In this document: positions 40,401-52,205 of the stretch, piece by piece
Layout: the number at the start of each line of letters is the position of its first letter
How positions within the stretch are numbered: the first letter of the stretch is position 1
Assembly (NCBI GenBank): GCA_012845835.1
Contig: JABAKD010000010.1
Coordinates: 13,821,401 to 13,885,400 of the forward strand
Direction of reading: 5' to 3'
DNA length: 64,000 nucleotides
DNA from: Undaria pinnatifida
Taxonomy: Eukaryota; Sar; Phaeophyceae; Laminariales; Alariaceae
The notes under the pieces: model-generated
What the model was told of the DNA's origin: nothing
Databases searched by the model: none
The model's input: the letters and a program-made list of their open reading frames with translations, nothing else
Translations under genes and position numbers: made by a program

Positions 40401-41733
40401 TTCGAGCAACCGGGGAAAATCGGCAATGATGACGATCGAACGACGGTAAGTGGCCGCAGTTTATCGTGCGACGCAATGACGATTTTGGAAAAGAATGCCA
40501 TCACCCATCCTTGCCATTAGCAATACGAAACTACAACAGTACCTGGTGCCTGTTAAGTTTTAATGTGAACACTGCGGCCGTAAGTCGTGACCGCTGCTCG
40601 TTTTCTGGGAGACGTGCCGTCGCTCACTTACCATCTTTGATTTTAATGGTGAGTAAGTTCGTAAGTTCTCTTTTTGAGCCCAAACACCGACAATAGAATA
40701 ACTTTGTCAATCGTCTATAATTACGAGTGTCAGCGCTCAGCATTACGAGTAGGATCGTGCTGCGTCTGTGTCGTATATACGACTTCTTGGGTGGTAACCA
40801 GCAGTTCAGACGTCAAATTTTGGGCATTCTTCGACCAAGCGGCAGCGGTCGATGCTGTCAAAAACGTAGCACTTTTTTTCGTCGTTTTTCCCTCTGTCGT
40901 TTTTCCCTCTGAATGTCCCGAAAGAAGCAAGTAGAGAGTAGAGCTATGGCGGTTGGGAGGACTCGTCGTAGGAGAGATGTCTCCAAGAGGCTTTCTCATA
41001 GTTCCACAATAATGGACGAACCTCGTGGACAGCAGCTGCAAGTGTGCTGCGACGCCGAGACCTACTAATAACTGCCAACCTCCAAACTCCAACGCCCTCC
41101 GACGGCGCTCTAATTGCGCCGCACAATGCAAGACATCATCTGGGGCTGGGGGGTGGCTCAGGATCACGCGAAGAGGGTATAATACGGACTTAAAAGCTGA
41201 GAAGCGCGTCACCTCTGGGCAGCTCTGCAGCCCCTTGAGCCGGTTCAGGTTGTTCTTAGAAAGGTCCAGCCTCCTGCGAAACACCGACGAAACAAGCAAA
41301 GGCGGCGTAATCAGACGAGGCAGGTTGAAAAGCTATTATTCATGTATTGCTGAAAGGCTAAGCGACTGGGTGGACATGCTGAGACCACACGGTGAAGCAT
41401 GCCCAGCAGGGAATCCTCCTCAAGCCCATAGCCGCACCCACCCCAATACTTAAGGCCAAGCAGGGGTTGCAACAAAGCACCACCGAAGGAGTGCCATCGC
41501 CCACGCGACGGGCGGAGCAGTTACCTGAGAGAGGGAAGGTCTAAGCTCTCAATGCTCTTGATGCCTCGGCCCGAGAGCTTGATGTTGGTGATCTCATCCG
41601 CAGTAGCAGCTTTCTCTTTCGTTTGCTGACGGTGCGCCTTTACGGCTTTCTCCGTTGTGAGTTTTCGAATGAGCGAGAGGGTGGCAGCAATGCCCTGCTT
41701 TTGCTCTTGCGCAGGCATGCTCTCGGCTGCCAT
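34498..41733 (-). CDS. Leucine-rich-repeat protein with long Lys/Gly-rich tail
   Basis: Six exons: 41525-41733, 41213-41273, 40150-40398, 39487-39590, 38046-38248 (or from 38251) and 34498-35762. Lengths sum to 2091 nt, 696 aa, with consistent phases and GT-AG introns. Residues 1-55 are a charged helix; about 56-275 hold consecutive LRRs of SDS22-like spacing (LRRLDLSKNNL, LTYLTAAGNELTG, LQALVLNNNEISEVP, LTKLSVSHNELCELP, LRTLDLGHNTIEG, LVQITLAGNPL), then a cap-like segment LFPSLKVRDGKRVL. The tail is disordered: Gly runs from a CCA microsatellite, KKSKKKSK-type basic clusters and acidic Ser patches (TSSEESDKEKRR), ending in VSAWG. LRRs of this type are protein-binding scaffolds; nuclear or nucleolar location from the basic tail is inference. 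The last intron (35763-38045) carries the GGTA arrays. The partner is unknown. Confidence 0.88.
35823..36072. repeat. (GGTA)n/(GGTG) tetranucleotide array 1
   Basis: About 250 bp of GGTAGGTA with GGTGGGTA and AGATGGGTA variants in the last intron of the LRR gene. Minus-strand frames read as LPTYLPTY and are artefacts. Confidence 0.95.
37086..37255. repeat. (GGTA)n tetranucleotide array 2
   Basis: A nearly pure GGTA run with a GGCA-rich end, same strand sense as array 1 and 1 kb away in the same intron. Confidence 0.95.
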
Positions 41734-43541
41734 TGCGGATGGTATACGCTGCTGTGGATGCCGTGCCTACTGCTCTACTGCTACTGCTGTTGCTGTGATT
41801 CGTGTCGAGTGTCGTGTGCCGAGCCGCCGAGCGCTATCAAGCTCTACTATTGTAAAGCATTTGTCCGGCGTTATGATTCGGGATTATCTCAATCCCCCCC
41901 CGCCTTCTTTTTATAACTCCAAGGCCTCGAGCAAGATATCAGACGAGTGCGAATATTAGCTATGGGCAACTATGAGTTCCCGGTTCCCGCAGGGCACGTC
42001 GGCGTAAATAATATGCTCGTATGGACGTAAAATATATACGAGGCTCTACTACGGATGATACATCCTGCACCCCGTACCAGCGTTTTTGGAGACATAACTA
42101 CTTGGAATTAGAGAGGATTTTATACACTACGTACAACCAGGTAAACCTCCTTGAGAACCGTATGCGCGTTTTGGGGGACAAGCTACTTGGAATTAGTGTG
42201 GAATATGTGTTTCAGCAGTGTAGTGAAAGGTATCTTACCGCCTGTAGGTAAGGATTGCTCTTGATCTGAAAGTATTAATAACTTCTGGTATCGTCCCCGC
42301 GCACATGGCACCCCCAACTCCGCACAAAGTCAACACCCCAAATTCGCACAAAGTCAAAGTTGATTTTGCACGTGCTGTTCTTTCGCGCATTCATTACCCA
42401 TTGAAAGTAAATGAGTTGTTCGCTGACCTACCAAGTTTTAAGTAAACACGCACAGCGACAACAGACAGCAGCAGCGGCAGCCCAGCAGCAGCAGCTGTAG
42501 AGCTCTACGTAGAACCTGTTTTTTATTTCGTGTATCAAGTTCATTCAGAAGAGAGGCGGCGGAGTACACTGCTACTGCTTGCCGTTGTCTGTGTAACGGG
42601 TGACACCCGGCGGCGGAATTGGCACGAGCGAATGGGTTCTCTTCCGAACATAACGCGGTATACCTCCACTTTGTCTACGGCACCACATATTTATGTTCCT
42701 CGTAAGATCGTATCGGGGAACACGCCCATACGGGCTTGTTTGTGTAACGAATGGATGCTAACATCTTGTGTCTCGGTACACAACTAACTCTCGTACGCCG
42801 TCAACCGGATGAACACAACAAAAAGTACGGGTACCGTATCAGAAACTAACATGATAGATAGTGTACGACGCTCAGAATGCTGGGATAGCTTTCCGCGTAG
42901 AATGTGCGGTCACGGAAATTGAACACACACCCCGGTAAGGTACACATTTTTTCCACGACACAATACGCTCGGCATATACGAGTGCCTTGTCGCAAATTCA
43001 AACCGGCTACAAAAAAATTGGATACAGCTGTGCCACAGGCTGTGCGTGGGGCCACCCTCCACTGACGAGATGCTCCGATATCAACATGGCGCGCGAAAGG
43101 ATCGGTACTCGGAGCTACCGAAGCAGCGATACACTTTCTACGACACGCCCGAGGCAGACCCGGCCACGTAACCCGGCGGAAGCACGTTGGCTCTCCACAT
43201 GCTCGCATAAGAAGTTCACCATTCGCCAAATCTGAGAATTGGACGATGCCATCATAAGAAGTTTACTACAGTACACACTCCATCTGAAGATTTGATGGAT
43301 CCATCACATCGCCACATACTACGCTAGCCTGACGCTCCTTCCTACCTGGTCGTCTTTACGATGCATCCCACGAAGGTACCGGCCAGAAGCCCAACCCAAC
43401 CCAACCCAGCCCATCGAAACTACGATGTTGAAGTGTCGCTAGTGAACCGCCACCCACGCACCACCCGTGCTATCGCACCGCAACCCAACCCAACCCAACC
43501 CAACCCAGCCCCTTCTCTATGCCAAGAGGTCACCCCGCTGT
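41734..43541. other. Intergenic region between two minus-strand genes
   Basis: No gene seen. It contains two GGGGACA/ACTTGGAATTAG words near 42090 and 42175 related to the TTAA mini-element core, a CAGCAG-rich patch at 42465-42495, and CCCAA pentamer runs at 43390-43410 and 43482-43511 just beyond the stop of the downstream gene. The minus-strand frame at 42846-43229 has no recognisable features. Confidence 0.5.
43390..43511. repeat. (CCCAA)n pentamer runs
   Basis: Two runs of CCCAA, four and five or six units, separated by about 70 bp, lying 30-150 bp downstream of the stop codon at 43542. Confidence 0.85.
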
Positions 43542-46404
43542 TTAATTCGTTAGCAAAATGATTGCCGCCGGAGCGACGAACACCGCCACGGCGCCGAAGT
43601 ACGCGTATGCGAAAAAACCCCTAAACTTCTGCTGCACGAAAAACACAGCCAGATAATACGCACCCCCCAAGAACGGCGCGATTTTGAGGTACGACCGCAA
43701 CAGGACCACGTTGAACGGGTCTAGCTTCCGCTTGAGGATGCCATACGCACCCTGCTTGCAGCCGATTACAAGAGAGGAAAACACAGAAACAGGGAGCGAA
43801 AAGAGGCGAAAGGTTTAGACTGAAGATGGAATGGTTTGAATCATACGGTAAGTTTTGGTCTTATGTTCAAGCGAACAAAAAGGCTCTTGTAAGGAACACT
43901 GTGGTATGGAATATGATACCTGGTGCCTTAGATTTGGACCCAGACTGGCATGTGATATGTTCTGCCTCGTGCGAGTATATTATACGAGGTTGCCAACCGG
44001 CGACTGAAACCTGAGGGAGTAGTGCTGGAATGGGGTAAAGCATCAGCAAGAGGATCGACCAAAGAACGGCCCTTCACCAAACCAAAACGCGGGTATCCGG
44101 AAAAGTGGCGAGGTCGTCAGCGGCCCACCCAATTATACCTTGCGCAACACAAACACAACAATATCGGTGTCTCCTTGCTTGGCGTATAAAACAAATCTGG
44201 GTTGACGTCACCCACCTCAGTGTCGCCATCCCACGCTTCCCCCCCGGCCCTCCGCTTTTCCATCAAGCTCTTGACCACGCTCTTCAAGTCCGGGAAAGAA
44301 AGGGTGAAGTAAGACGACAGGGCGTAGGTCGTCATTGATACGGGTTAAGAGCCGGACGCATCAGGTGAACGCCTGCGACTGGTCCTCGTCTATCAGAGAT
44401 GGCTCAAGCAAACGAATGTAAAACATGTAAGCAACACCCATTCACTCAACGCCGCATGCAACCTGGCAGATTGCAGTCAGCAGGTCGTTTAACCAACAGT
44501 CAACAGCAGAATTTCAAAGTGCAAGAGGTTATCGTCGAATTAAAAACAAGGGGTGTCGATAGCCAGCTATCCGACACCAATCAAAAATCCCAGCTGATAG
44601 CAGTGGCTCTCACCTATTATAGTACCAGGTATATTGTAGCAAAAGAGTAATTCTCAAAAAAACAATACCGTGCAAGTAGTACCTCCCAATATCGAATCCA
44701 CCCCTCTTCTTCTAAACGTTCGCTTAAATCATGTGCTGAAAAAACACGACCCAGTTCAAACGACACAACCACAGCTGTGCGCCCTAGCTATGCCTATCAC
44801 ACCACTACAACTGCAGCTGCTGTGGAGAGATCATTGTTTCAGTCGCATCAACCTCTATGGGGCTTCAACGGGAGCACATGTCGAGAAAAACTCACGATTA
44901 CAGCATCGGTCACACGAATCACTCCGGGCTACTGAGGGAGGGTACGTACCCGTGTTCGTATTGGGCTGTTCCAACACTTGACAGTTTCGTGTCGATTCGG
45001 GTTATTGCCGTATTCTTGGGTATTTGGTCCCTTGACTTTTGTGTTTCTACGCAGTTGGTGACGCACGATGTGGTCACTTCCATCTGCCTTACCTGCTGGG
45101 AGACTCGCCTGAACCATCTCTCACGACTCGTAGTCAGGAGCTAACTAACAACCCGAGCTATACCAAAAGATTATCTCCAACACGCGCGCAGCATGACATT
45201 ATTCAGTTGTATTGCTGCGCGCTACCACTAGACGGCTGGTAAAACCGTACCTGGCATTATGTTGGTTGATGGACCTGGGTTCCGACAGGGTTAATACTAC
45301 CACCACAACTGCCGCTGATTAGGATCTCCCATTGGCTCAATCGAAAGAATGGATGCATCCCCTCTGCCTCAAACAAAGTCACCTCTCTCGCGAAGGGGTT
45401 CTCCAGCAAGCCATCCTCGTCGGCATCCACCGCTTCGTTGATCTTCACCATTGTGTTCAGCACGCTCTCCGCGGTCTGTCCCCTCTTAAGGTCGGACACC
45501 AACCCCGTCACGTCGGCCCTTCCGTCCGCCGACTCCCCGGCCTCCGCTAAGACCATCAGCGTTGGTGCCCCGTGTCGCTCCGAGCGCGCCGACGACAGCT
45601 CGGGGAGGGGGGATGCATCCGCGGGCAGGGAGGAAGTTGCGATCGTCGCGGTCGCGAGGCACGCGGCCGCGGTTCCGAGCACGGACCACGAGGGGGTCGA
45701 TGTCGCAGTTGTTTGTCTGTCGTGGTCGTTGCTGGTCATGCTCGGGGCTGGTGAGCGGCAGGGGGACATCGCGCACCGGCTGCTGCTGCGGTGTTGGGAG
45801 GTCCTGTTTTCGCATGGGAGAGTCGGTTTGGGAGGGCAGGAGAAAGAAGAAGACAGGAAAACTGCGCCGTTGGTTCACAAACATCCACTGGACTCGCTCG
45901 CATTTTAGTGCCGCCCACTGTCCGCTGTGTCCTGCTTCGCATCTGAGTTGCATCTGGGCTACATTATTCACCTCCTGCGATTCGATTACGTTACGAGTGT
46001 CGCGCAGAGTTTCAATCTCGTGCTCTTGTGTACCCGGGGTACTCCTGGGTCCTGGGTACACCGGCGGCTCATGTTGCCGTACTAGCCTAATAATAAGACT
46101 ACACCGAAGCAGCTACTATTGTTCGTAGATGCTTGCACCCTAATAGCTCCCACCAGACACGCCGCGAGTAGTTCTGACCTCTACGAGTACACAGGAAGAC
46201 GCTTGGGTCATCTCCAACTGCTCTGCGCACTCGATGCTGTCATTCGTAATGATACCTGTGGATAGCCGACACGCCGTGAGGAAGTTGCACGGGTTGGACG
46301 AACGCCATCCCACCATGAAAGCTCAGGACTCCCAGCACGGCAAGCACTATTATCCTTGGTGCTATCCACCGCACCAACCTACGCGTGCGATCACCATTCG
46401 CCAT
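43542..46404 (-). CDS. Plastid-targeted membrane protein with tripartite presequence, function unknown
   Basis: Four exons: 46256-46404, 45383-45803, 44216-44281 and 43542-43751, in all 846 nt, 281 aa, phases consistent. Residues 1-34 form a signal peptide (basic MANGDRTRRLVRW, then IIVLAVLGVL) with a predicted cut before F35 (GMA|FVQP), the heterokont plastid signature. A Ser/Thr/Arg-rich stretch follows. A second hydrophobic segment at about 90-109 ends in ADA|S, like a thylakoid signal. A helical domain of about 65 residues contains the DADEDGLLE acidic loop, which is not a full EF-hand. Two membrane spans lie at about 237-253 and 259-279 (FLGGAYYLAVFFVQ; GAVAVFVAPAAIILL), ending LLTN. The family is not recognised. 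A TATA-like TTTATAAA lies 97 bp upstream of the start. Head to head with PRP18. Confidence 0.82.
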
Positions 46405-46681
46405 GGTCCTTGACGGGAGGAGCAAGGATTCCGGTGTGCAACAAGCTTTCAAGAGAATCATGAGCTCATGAACCTTGCCGTCAAAAACATGCATTCTACT
46501 TTTATAAAACCCTAACCAGGGAACCGGGGTTTCCAAGAGGTATCACGCAGGCAGCTCAGCTGGCTGCTCGCTGCTCGCACCGGGATTGAGAGCGACGAGG
46601 GAGGGGAACAGAGCCAAATTTGAAGCCTACCGCTAGGATACTGTGTTTTTTTCGTTGCAGTGAGGCGATCTCGAGGGTAAC
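46405..46681. promoter_or_regulatory. Putative bidirectional promoter, plastid protein / PRP18
   Basis: The 277 bp between the two start codons must hold both promoters and 5' UTRs. A palindromic TTTATAAA at 46501-46508 could serve either direction. A T-rich tract ending in TTGCAG (46645-46660) just before the PRP18 start resembles a 3' splice site and could mark a 5' UTR intron. Confidence 0.5.
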
Positions 46682-49600
46682 ATGGACCTCCTCAAGGCCG
46701 AAATGGACAGGAAAAAGCAGCGAACATCCGAGCTTGTCGCAAGAGCAGGGGGAGAGAAAGGGGGGAGGCGGTTTGTTCGTCGTGGGGAAGCTGCGAGACT
46801 TGAGAAGGAGGAGCGGCAAAGCAAGCAGGCGGAGCTGATCAAGTAAGCGCGCGTGTATGTGCTGCTACACGTATACATCGCCGCGGTTTCGTAATTTCTA
46901 GCTTCAGCTTTTCGCCACACTAATATAGATGTACTCTTACGACTACTAAGACTGTATAGTCTAATAAAGCACCTGAAATACTGACCAAGGCTGGGTTTCT
47001 TGTCTGACAGGTGCATTGCACACTAACTTCAGTATAACGACTCCCGGATTTCTTGTAGTCCTGTTAATATCAGCCTGCGTTTCTTATTCCCCTGTTTTTC
47101 ATTTGGTGTCCTGTACAGCAGTACACGTACAGCAACAGCAATATTACGTAGACGAGCAAGCAGCAGCAAGTCAGTAGTAGTATACCGGTGCCGCCCTGAT
47201 ACAAACAGCGGTACATGATACTGTACCTCTGGCACGAGTAACTCACACCACGCGCGCAGGTGATACAAAGTATGCTGGCATTTTAACGTACCGGTACTCG
47301 CATGTTTTCTTGCTGCTGTTCGTTCTTGCTGGAACGAGACAGGTTGAGGGACGAGAAGAAACGCAAGCGCGAAATCGAGGAGCAGCGACGGGAAGAGGAG
47401 GACGAGAAGCGAAAACACAGCTCCACAGATTCGAAGAAGAAAGCGAAAGAATCGGTTGCCGCCACGAAGAGCAAGGCAAAAGAGGAGGACGCGTCCGCGG
47501 CAGCTCAGGCGGCGGAAGCAGCCGTTTCGGCGAATGAGGTGCCTTTGCGAGAGGTGAGAGGTGACAAAAGATCCGCTCACACTCAAAGCCCAGTTCGTAG
47601 TCAACAGTTTGACGCTTACGTTTCCTATTTCGTTGTGCCAGTGATGATCATACTTGGCACTAGGGTTGAAGGAAGGCCTTGAAATGCAGAAACATGCGAC
47701 AACGACATCAGCAACAACACCGTCGACTGTTGGTGTTTCGCTTCGTTTGTTATCACTGGGTTCCCAGAGGGCGAGAGGGCTCTCTTCAAATATCGTATTG
47801 TTATTCAACGTTGAAGACGCAAGCTACGGTAGAGGCGCACCATGTTTTTTCTTCGGCTCCTCGCTGAAGGGGCTTTTGACCTCTCCCTATAATGTATTTC
47901 GGGGGAAATGCTCCTGCTATGAATACCCGATGGAAAATTCCATGGCCTAGGTATACGGCGAAAGTCATGCGAAAAAAGAACGAAATTTCCGACGATTTTG
48001 GTTTAAGAAGCCCCGTCATTGAAAAAAAATGGCTCATACAAAAAGTGCTACCTCGATCGTAGCACGGGTCTCAAGGGGTATGAAAATATAGAGGACGCGT
48101 CACAACGGCCAACTCGGGATCTGCATCCGGACATGCCGATACCGACATCGACGCCGCTGTTCTATGAGGCCCTGTGCGAGCTCGACGCAGCCCCCGCAGG
48201 CGCGAATTATCAACTGCGTCGCTGCCCCTTTCACCCAAGCCTTCTTTTTTTTTTTTTTTTTTCCCTCCCCATGCCGATGTTCAATCCAGGCAAAGTCTCG
48301 CCTTCGCGCTCTGGGTCTGCCAATCACACTCTTCGGCGAGACCCAGGCTCAGCGTTCCACGCGCCTCCTGGCAGCGGAAGACGACAAGGGACACCACCAA
48401 GACGATTTTACCTTGGCGGACGGGCACAATGTGGTGAGTCAGACACGCGCGTGCAAGTACAGCGGGCACCCGCTCTTAAGAATTTTGGCTCGGTAGTAAG
48501 AAATTGAGGCTCGTTTTCTCACGATACATAAGAAAATTGACCGAAGAAACGGTGTTCAGGGTCGGATTTCATACTAAACCCCATATAAGAGCAAGCAGTA
48601 TCCTGTTTCTCACTGGTGTCGATGAAAAGAAGAAAATTAGCCTCGACGCCAAACTGACGTTTTTTACGAGCTGGTGCCTGCTGTGCTGCAGCACGCAGTG
48701 TTTATCATAGTCATCTTTGCAGATTGCCTTTAATACCGTTGTGTGATTTGAGACGTTTTGGTCCGAGTAGGTCGAATACGGCGTAGTTATGGAAATCTGA
48801 TCCAATGAGGGAGATGCGGGCCAACGTCGTGATTGGAAGCAGAAGAGCCGATATCATGTTTATCGGTGCCGGTGCGTAGGTTGGTTTCGTGCATCTCAGC
48901 AAGGGCAAGGATGCGTCGAATCAAACATCTTAAAGCAGAGTAAAACGAGGACCTTATTGAAGCCCAAAGCAGGTTCACGTGGTCACGTTCCCCCGAGATG
49001 GTGGGTATATATATCAGATGGGGTGAATCCGATGGAACTGTTCACGGGACGGGCGATATATTGCCACCGTGCCTGGCCCACAGAAGGTAGGTCGCCACAC
49101 TGGCATGATTTTTTTTATGTCCATCGTTTGTAGTGTATTTCGATATCCACCATATGTACGATCATACCACGTATTTCAACTGCGCCCACGATAGGTTGAA
49201 ATCATTGTAACGTACACCGAACAGTGCTTGTCATCCAGCCCTTGCGCGCGTCTTAACCGAGTATATTTTTGTGGCTGTGCCTTGTTGCTTACAAACTTGC
49301 ACGCCCTCTCACCCCCAACTCGATTCTCCGCACGAAGAACAACGAGTTCCTAGGAAACGTGAGCACGGACCTCACGGGAAGCCACCTCGATGCCGCTACC
49401 GGCCGGGACGAGGTAGTCGTAGACGCCGATGCTAAGGACGCAGATTCGGACGACGATGACGACGACGATGACAACGAGATGGGGGCAAGAGCAGCGCGGC
49501 AAGCCGCGTCTGTTAAGGGTGGCCAGACGGCCGGGGCTGGGGAGGCAGAGGGTGAGGGTACGCGTGGAGGACGTGCAAGCAGCGATATAATCGCTGCAGC

Positions 49601-52205
49601 AGTGAAGGCGGCAGTTGGAGGGGGGGCGGCAGGCGATGACGCTGGGCTTGACGGGGAGGTGAAGGAGCTGGAGCGGAACAAGCTTGTCCGGACTTTCTTC
49701 AGGGGGTTGCTGAAGGAGTGGGAGATGGACCTCAACAAGCGACCGGATCACGTGAAGCGTACGGTGCAGGGAAAGCTCGAGACCAAAACGCAGAAGCAGG
49801 CGAAAGACTACATGCGGCCCCTTTTCAAGCTGTGCAAGCAGAAGGTATGCATGTGTGTATGCATGCGTGCGTCCGTCGTGCGAGATTTGTCGTCAGTTTT
49901 GTTATCGCCGCACGCAATGTTGTAGGCGAAATTTGTCGTCGGTTTTGTTGTCTTCGCATACAATGTTGTAGGAGCCTCGCGCCGTGTGCAATGTTTGCAT
50001 TTAGTTTGCAAGAACAAGAGTGCCGCCCGAGATATCGCGCGTTTGTTGCGTGACTCGGTGCGAAATCGACTGTCCTTGGCCGAATCCATGACGGCCTTCT
50101 TTTTGCGTTTGTTTGTGCGCGGCTTGTTTCGATAAATGATTTTTTGTGAGGGGGGGTGTATCTTGGTACTGCCGCCGGCATGGAAATAGCGTCTGCAAGG
50201 AAAAGTTGGTCAGGAACCGTTCTCAACATCGAGGTAATTGATGACTGCGCGCGGCGCATTTGCGATAATCTTGTGAGCGTTATGTTTGGAAGAATCTTGC
50301 CTCCCCTTGGGCACCGTTCCTTTCGACGAGTTTTTTCTTCTCGTCTCTCGCAAGAAGTCTAGCCAAAGCTCACCCTTTTACTGCTTGGAAAATATTCCCA
50401 ACACCAAATCCAAGTGTGATCAGTTCTATAAAGCTTATACGGCGACCCCGCATCTTTTCGTACTCCCGTAGTAGTCCGACTCCCCAACTCACGTCATGCC
50501 AATTGCACATGTGTCATGGAGCGACATCAGGACAAATTCCGAATTGCACAAACTGAGACGCAAACGTGTGTGTTTTTCCTGTCGGTGCCTACCGTGCTCG
50601 TCTTCGTGGCAGGCCTTGCCTGACGGCATCCTGAACAACCTGGTGACGATGATAAACTTCATGAAGGAAGGCGAGTTCGTTCGCGCCAACGACATCTACC
50701 TGCTCACTGCTATCGGAAACGCCCCCTGGCCGATCGGACTTACAATGGTTGGCATCCACGAGCGATCAGGTATGATGTGCGAAGTTTGGGTGGTTTGGGC
50801 ACCTATGAGTACAAACTACACGATGGACCCGTTAATAGGAACCCTCGTACCTGAGCAAGGCTTGAACGCTGTTGTGACACCAACCTCGAGGATAGGCTAT
50901 TTTTATACCTGGTTATGGACCCGTTAATGGGAACCCTCGTACCTGAGCAAGGCTTGAACGCTGTTGTGACACCAACCTCGAGGATAGGCTATTTTTATAC
51001 CTGGTACCCGGTAGGGTTTCAGCGTAGCGCTCGCCTCTAAGCACGTTTTTTTTTTGCTCAGCGCGCTCTAAACAGCTAGCCTGACATGTTAGATGTTTCT
51101 TATGAAATATACCCCTAGGGGTGTACATATGCCATGCACCCCAACCGAAAACATTGTATTTTGTTTACACCCCCCCGATCCCACCGCGTATAATTTTCGA
51201 GCTAGGTTAGGGCCTAGGCTTCTGGTCGGGTTGGGATCTGGCATCAGGTATATCGGTATACTACTATTTAAATAGTAGTATATTAAGTAGGGGTGCACAT
51301 GCTTTTATACACCCCTAGGATGCACTGTGTTTCTTAGTCGTGGGCTTTCATTTTGCTGCATGAACTATGTCTTGATTGGATTAGTGTTTCGGTGAACTGC
51401 TTACGTTTTTGGCTATAGTGCGGGCAGAATCCGATTGGGTATAGTACTCGTATAGAAGGCCGACGAATAGAAGACCTGCCTTTTCTTGGGAGTAGGCCCG
51501 ATGCCCAGTTCTAGTTGCCTTGTCGTGTCTTGAAGAATGCGTATGTCCTGTCACATAATAGTACGGTACTAGTGATATGCTCCCGCGGGCCGATCTGTTT
51601 CTCCTAGACGTCTGCCCGTTGTAAGGTAGGTAAATTATGTGGTGTATAATCCCCGGGGTCGTTTCTGAACGTTGCATGAAGGCGATGACGCATTCCCCGC
51701 TTTTTTTATCGTGTTGAGGCCTTTCGTAGCTGTTGAACACATTTTGAATGGGCGCCTTGTATGATAGCGCTTCTTGTCTAGATGGTGCCATCGTAGCCTG
51801 TAATTAACCAGAACGCTTGCTTTTGCGCGGAGCCAACTTGCGAGGTTATTTTGTGGTCAACTCCAGTATGCTTGTATACACGAGCGTATGAGCAAGTACT
51901 GAAGTCTGCAAACTTGGCCAGCGACGAAAAGAAACCGTCGATGCCTGCGATGATTACGTGTGCGGTGGTCATTACCTAAGACAAGGTTTATGCGTATGTA
52001 CTAGCACGCTTGTGACGTGCAATTGCCCTCGATATGGATGCTGCCTTTGCTCGTACCCGCAGGTCGCGAGCGTATTTCTTCAAAAAACGTTGCCCACATC
52101 ATGAACAACGAGGCCCAGCGCAAGTACTTGGTGTCTGTGAAGCGACTTATGACATACCTGCAGGACAAGCGTACCGACATCGCTCCAAGCAAGAAGGTTC
52201 GGTGA
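46682..52205 (+). CDS. PRPF18: Pre-mRNA splicing factor PRP18
   Basis: Six exons: 46682-46842, 47343-47553, 48290-48433, 49338-49844, 50613-50769 and 52063-52205, 1323 nt, 440 aa, with all phases consistent. PRP18 acts with SLU7 in the second step of splicing at the U5 snRNP. The N-terminus MDLLKAEMDRKKQ and the charged RDEKKRKREIEEQRREEE region match the family. A PRP4-like/SFM motif (RLRALGLPITLFGE) lies at about 127-140. The helical Prp18 domain covers about 285-435 (FFRGLLKEWEMDLN, KRTVQGKLETKTQKQ, YMRPLFKLCKQK), with the family's conserved loop GNAPWPIGLTMVGIHER at about 376-392 and KNVAHIMNNEAQRKYL near the end. It is longer than typical because of a Lys/Ala-rich stretch in exon 2 and an acidic, Ala/Gly-rich insert (D8 run) at about 195-280. 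The start is the first ATG in frame with the conserved N-terminus. Confidence 0.95.
47025..47100. repeat. Dispersed CACTAACTTCAG repeat, copy 2 (partial)
   Basis: GCACACTAACTTCAGTATAA and GATTTCTTG match the left part of 55592-55720 and of 28290-28440. It lies in intron 1 of PRP18. Confidence 0.55.
49878..49972. repeat. Two ~46 bp tandem units in PRP18 intron 4
   Basis: Units share GCGA-ATTTGTCGTC, GGTTTTGTT (AGTTTTGTT in the first) and CAATGTTGTAG. They start about 35 bp after the exon 4 donor. Confidence 0.85.
50823..51004. repeat. Nearly identical 92 bp tandem duplication
   Basis: Starting at ATGGACCCGTTAAT (50823 and 50915), the two units are almost identical through GGATAGGCTATTTTTATACC, implying a recent event. 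In intron 5 of PRP18, 54 bp beyond the exon 5 donor. Confidence 0.95.
51110..51320. mobile_element. Palindrome-rich foldback element in PRP18 intron 5
   Basis: A perfect 26 bp palindrome of TATACTACTATTT and its complement sits at 51257-51282. Around it are inverted copies of TAGGGGTGTA/TACACCCCTA (51110-51125, 51288-51298, 51308-51319). Size and symmetry suggest a foldback or MITE-like insertion. Confidence 0.55.

Noticed and set aside
42846-43229. Minus-strand frame of 127 codons between two genes
   Set aside because: Cys/Arg-rich with no domain, no compatible splice sites found and no repeat of it elsewhere.
45562-46128. Plus-strand open frame of 188 codons
   Set aside because: Antisense of exon 2 of the plastid protein gene; the minus strand has the targeting signals, splice sites and phase-consistent exons.
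51381-51791. Minus-strand frame of 136 codons within PRP18 intron 5
   Set aside because: No recognisable motif or promoter context; chance open frame in a long intron cannot be excluded.
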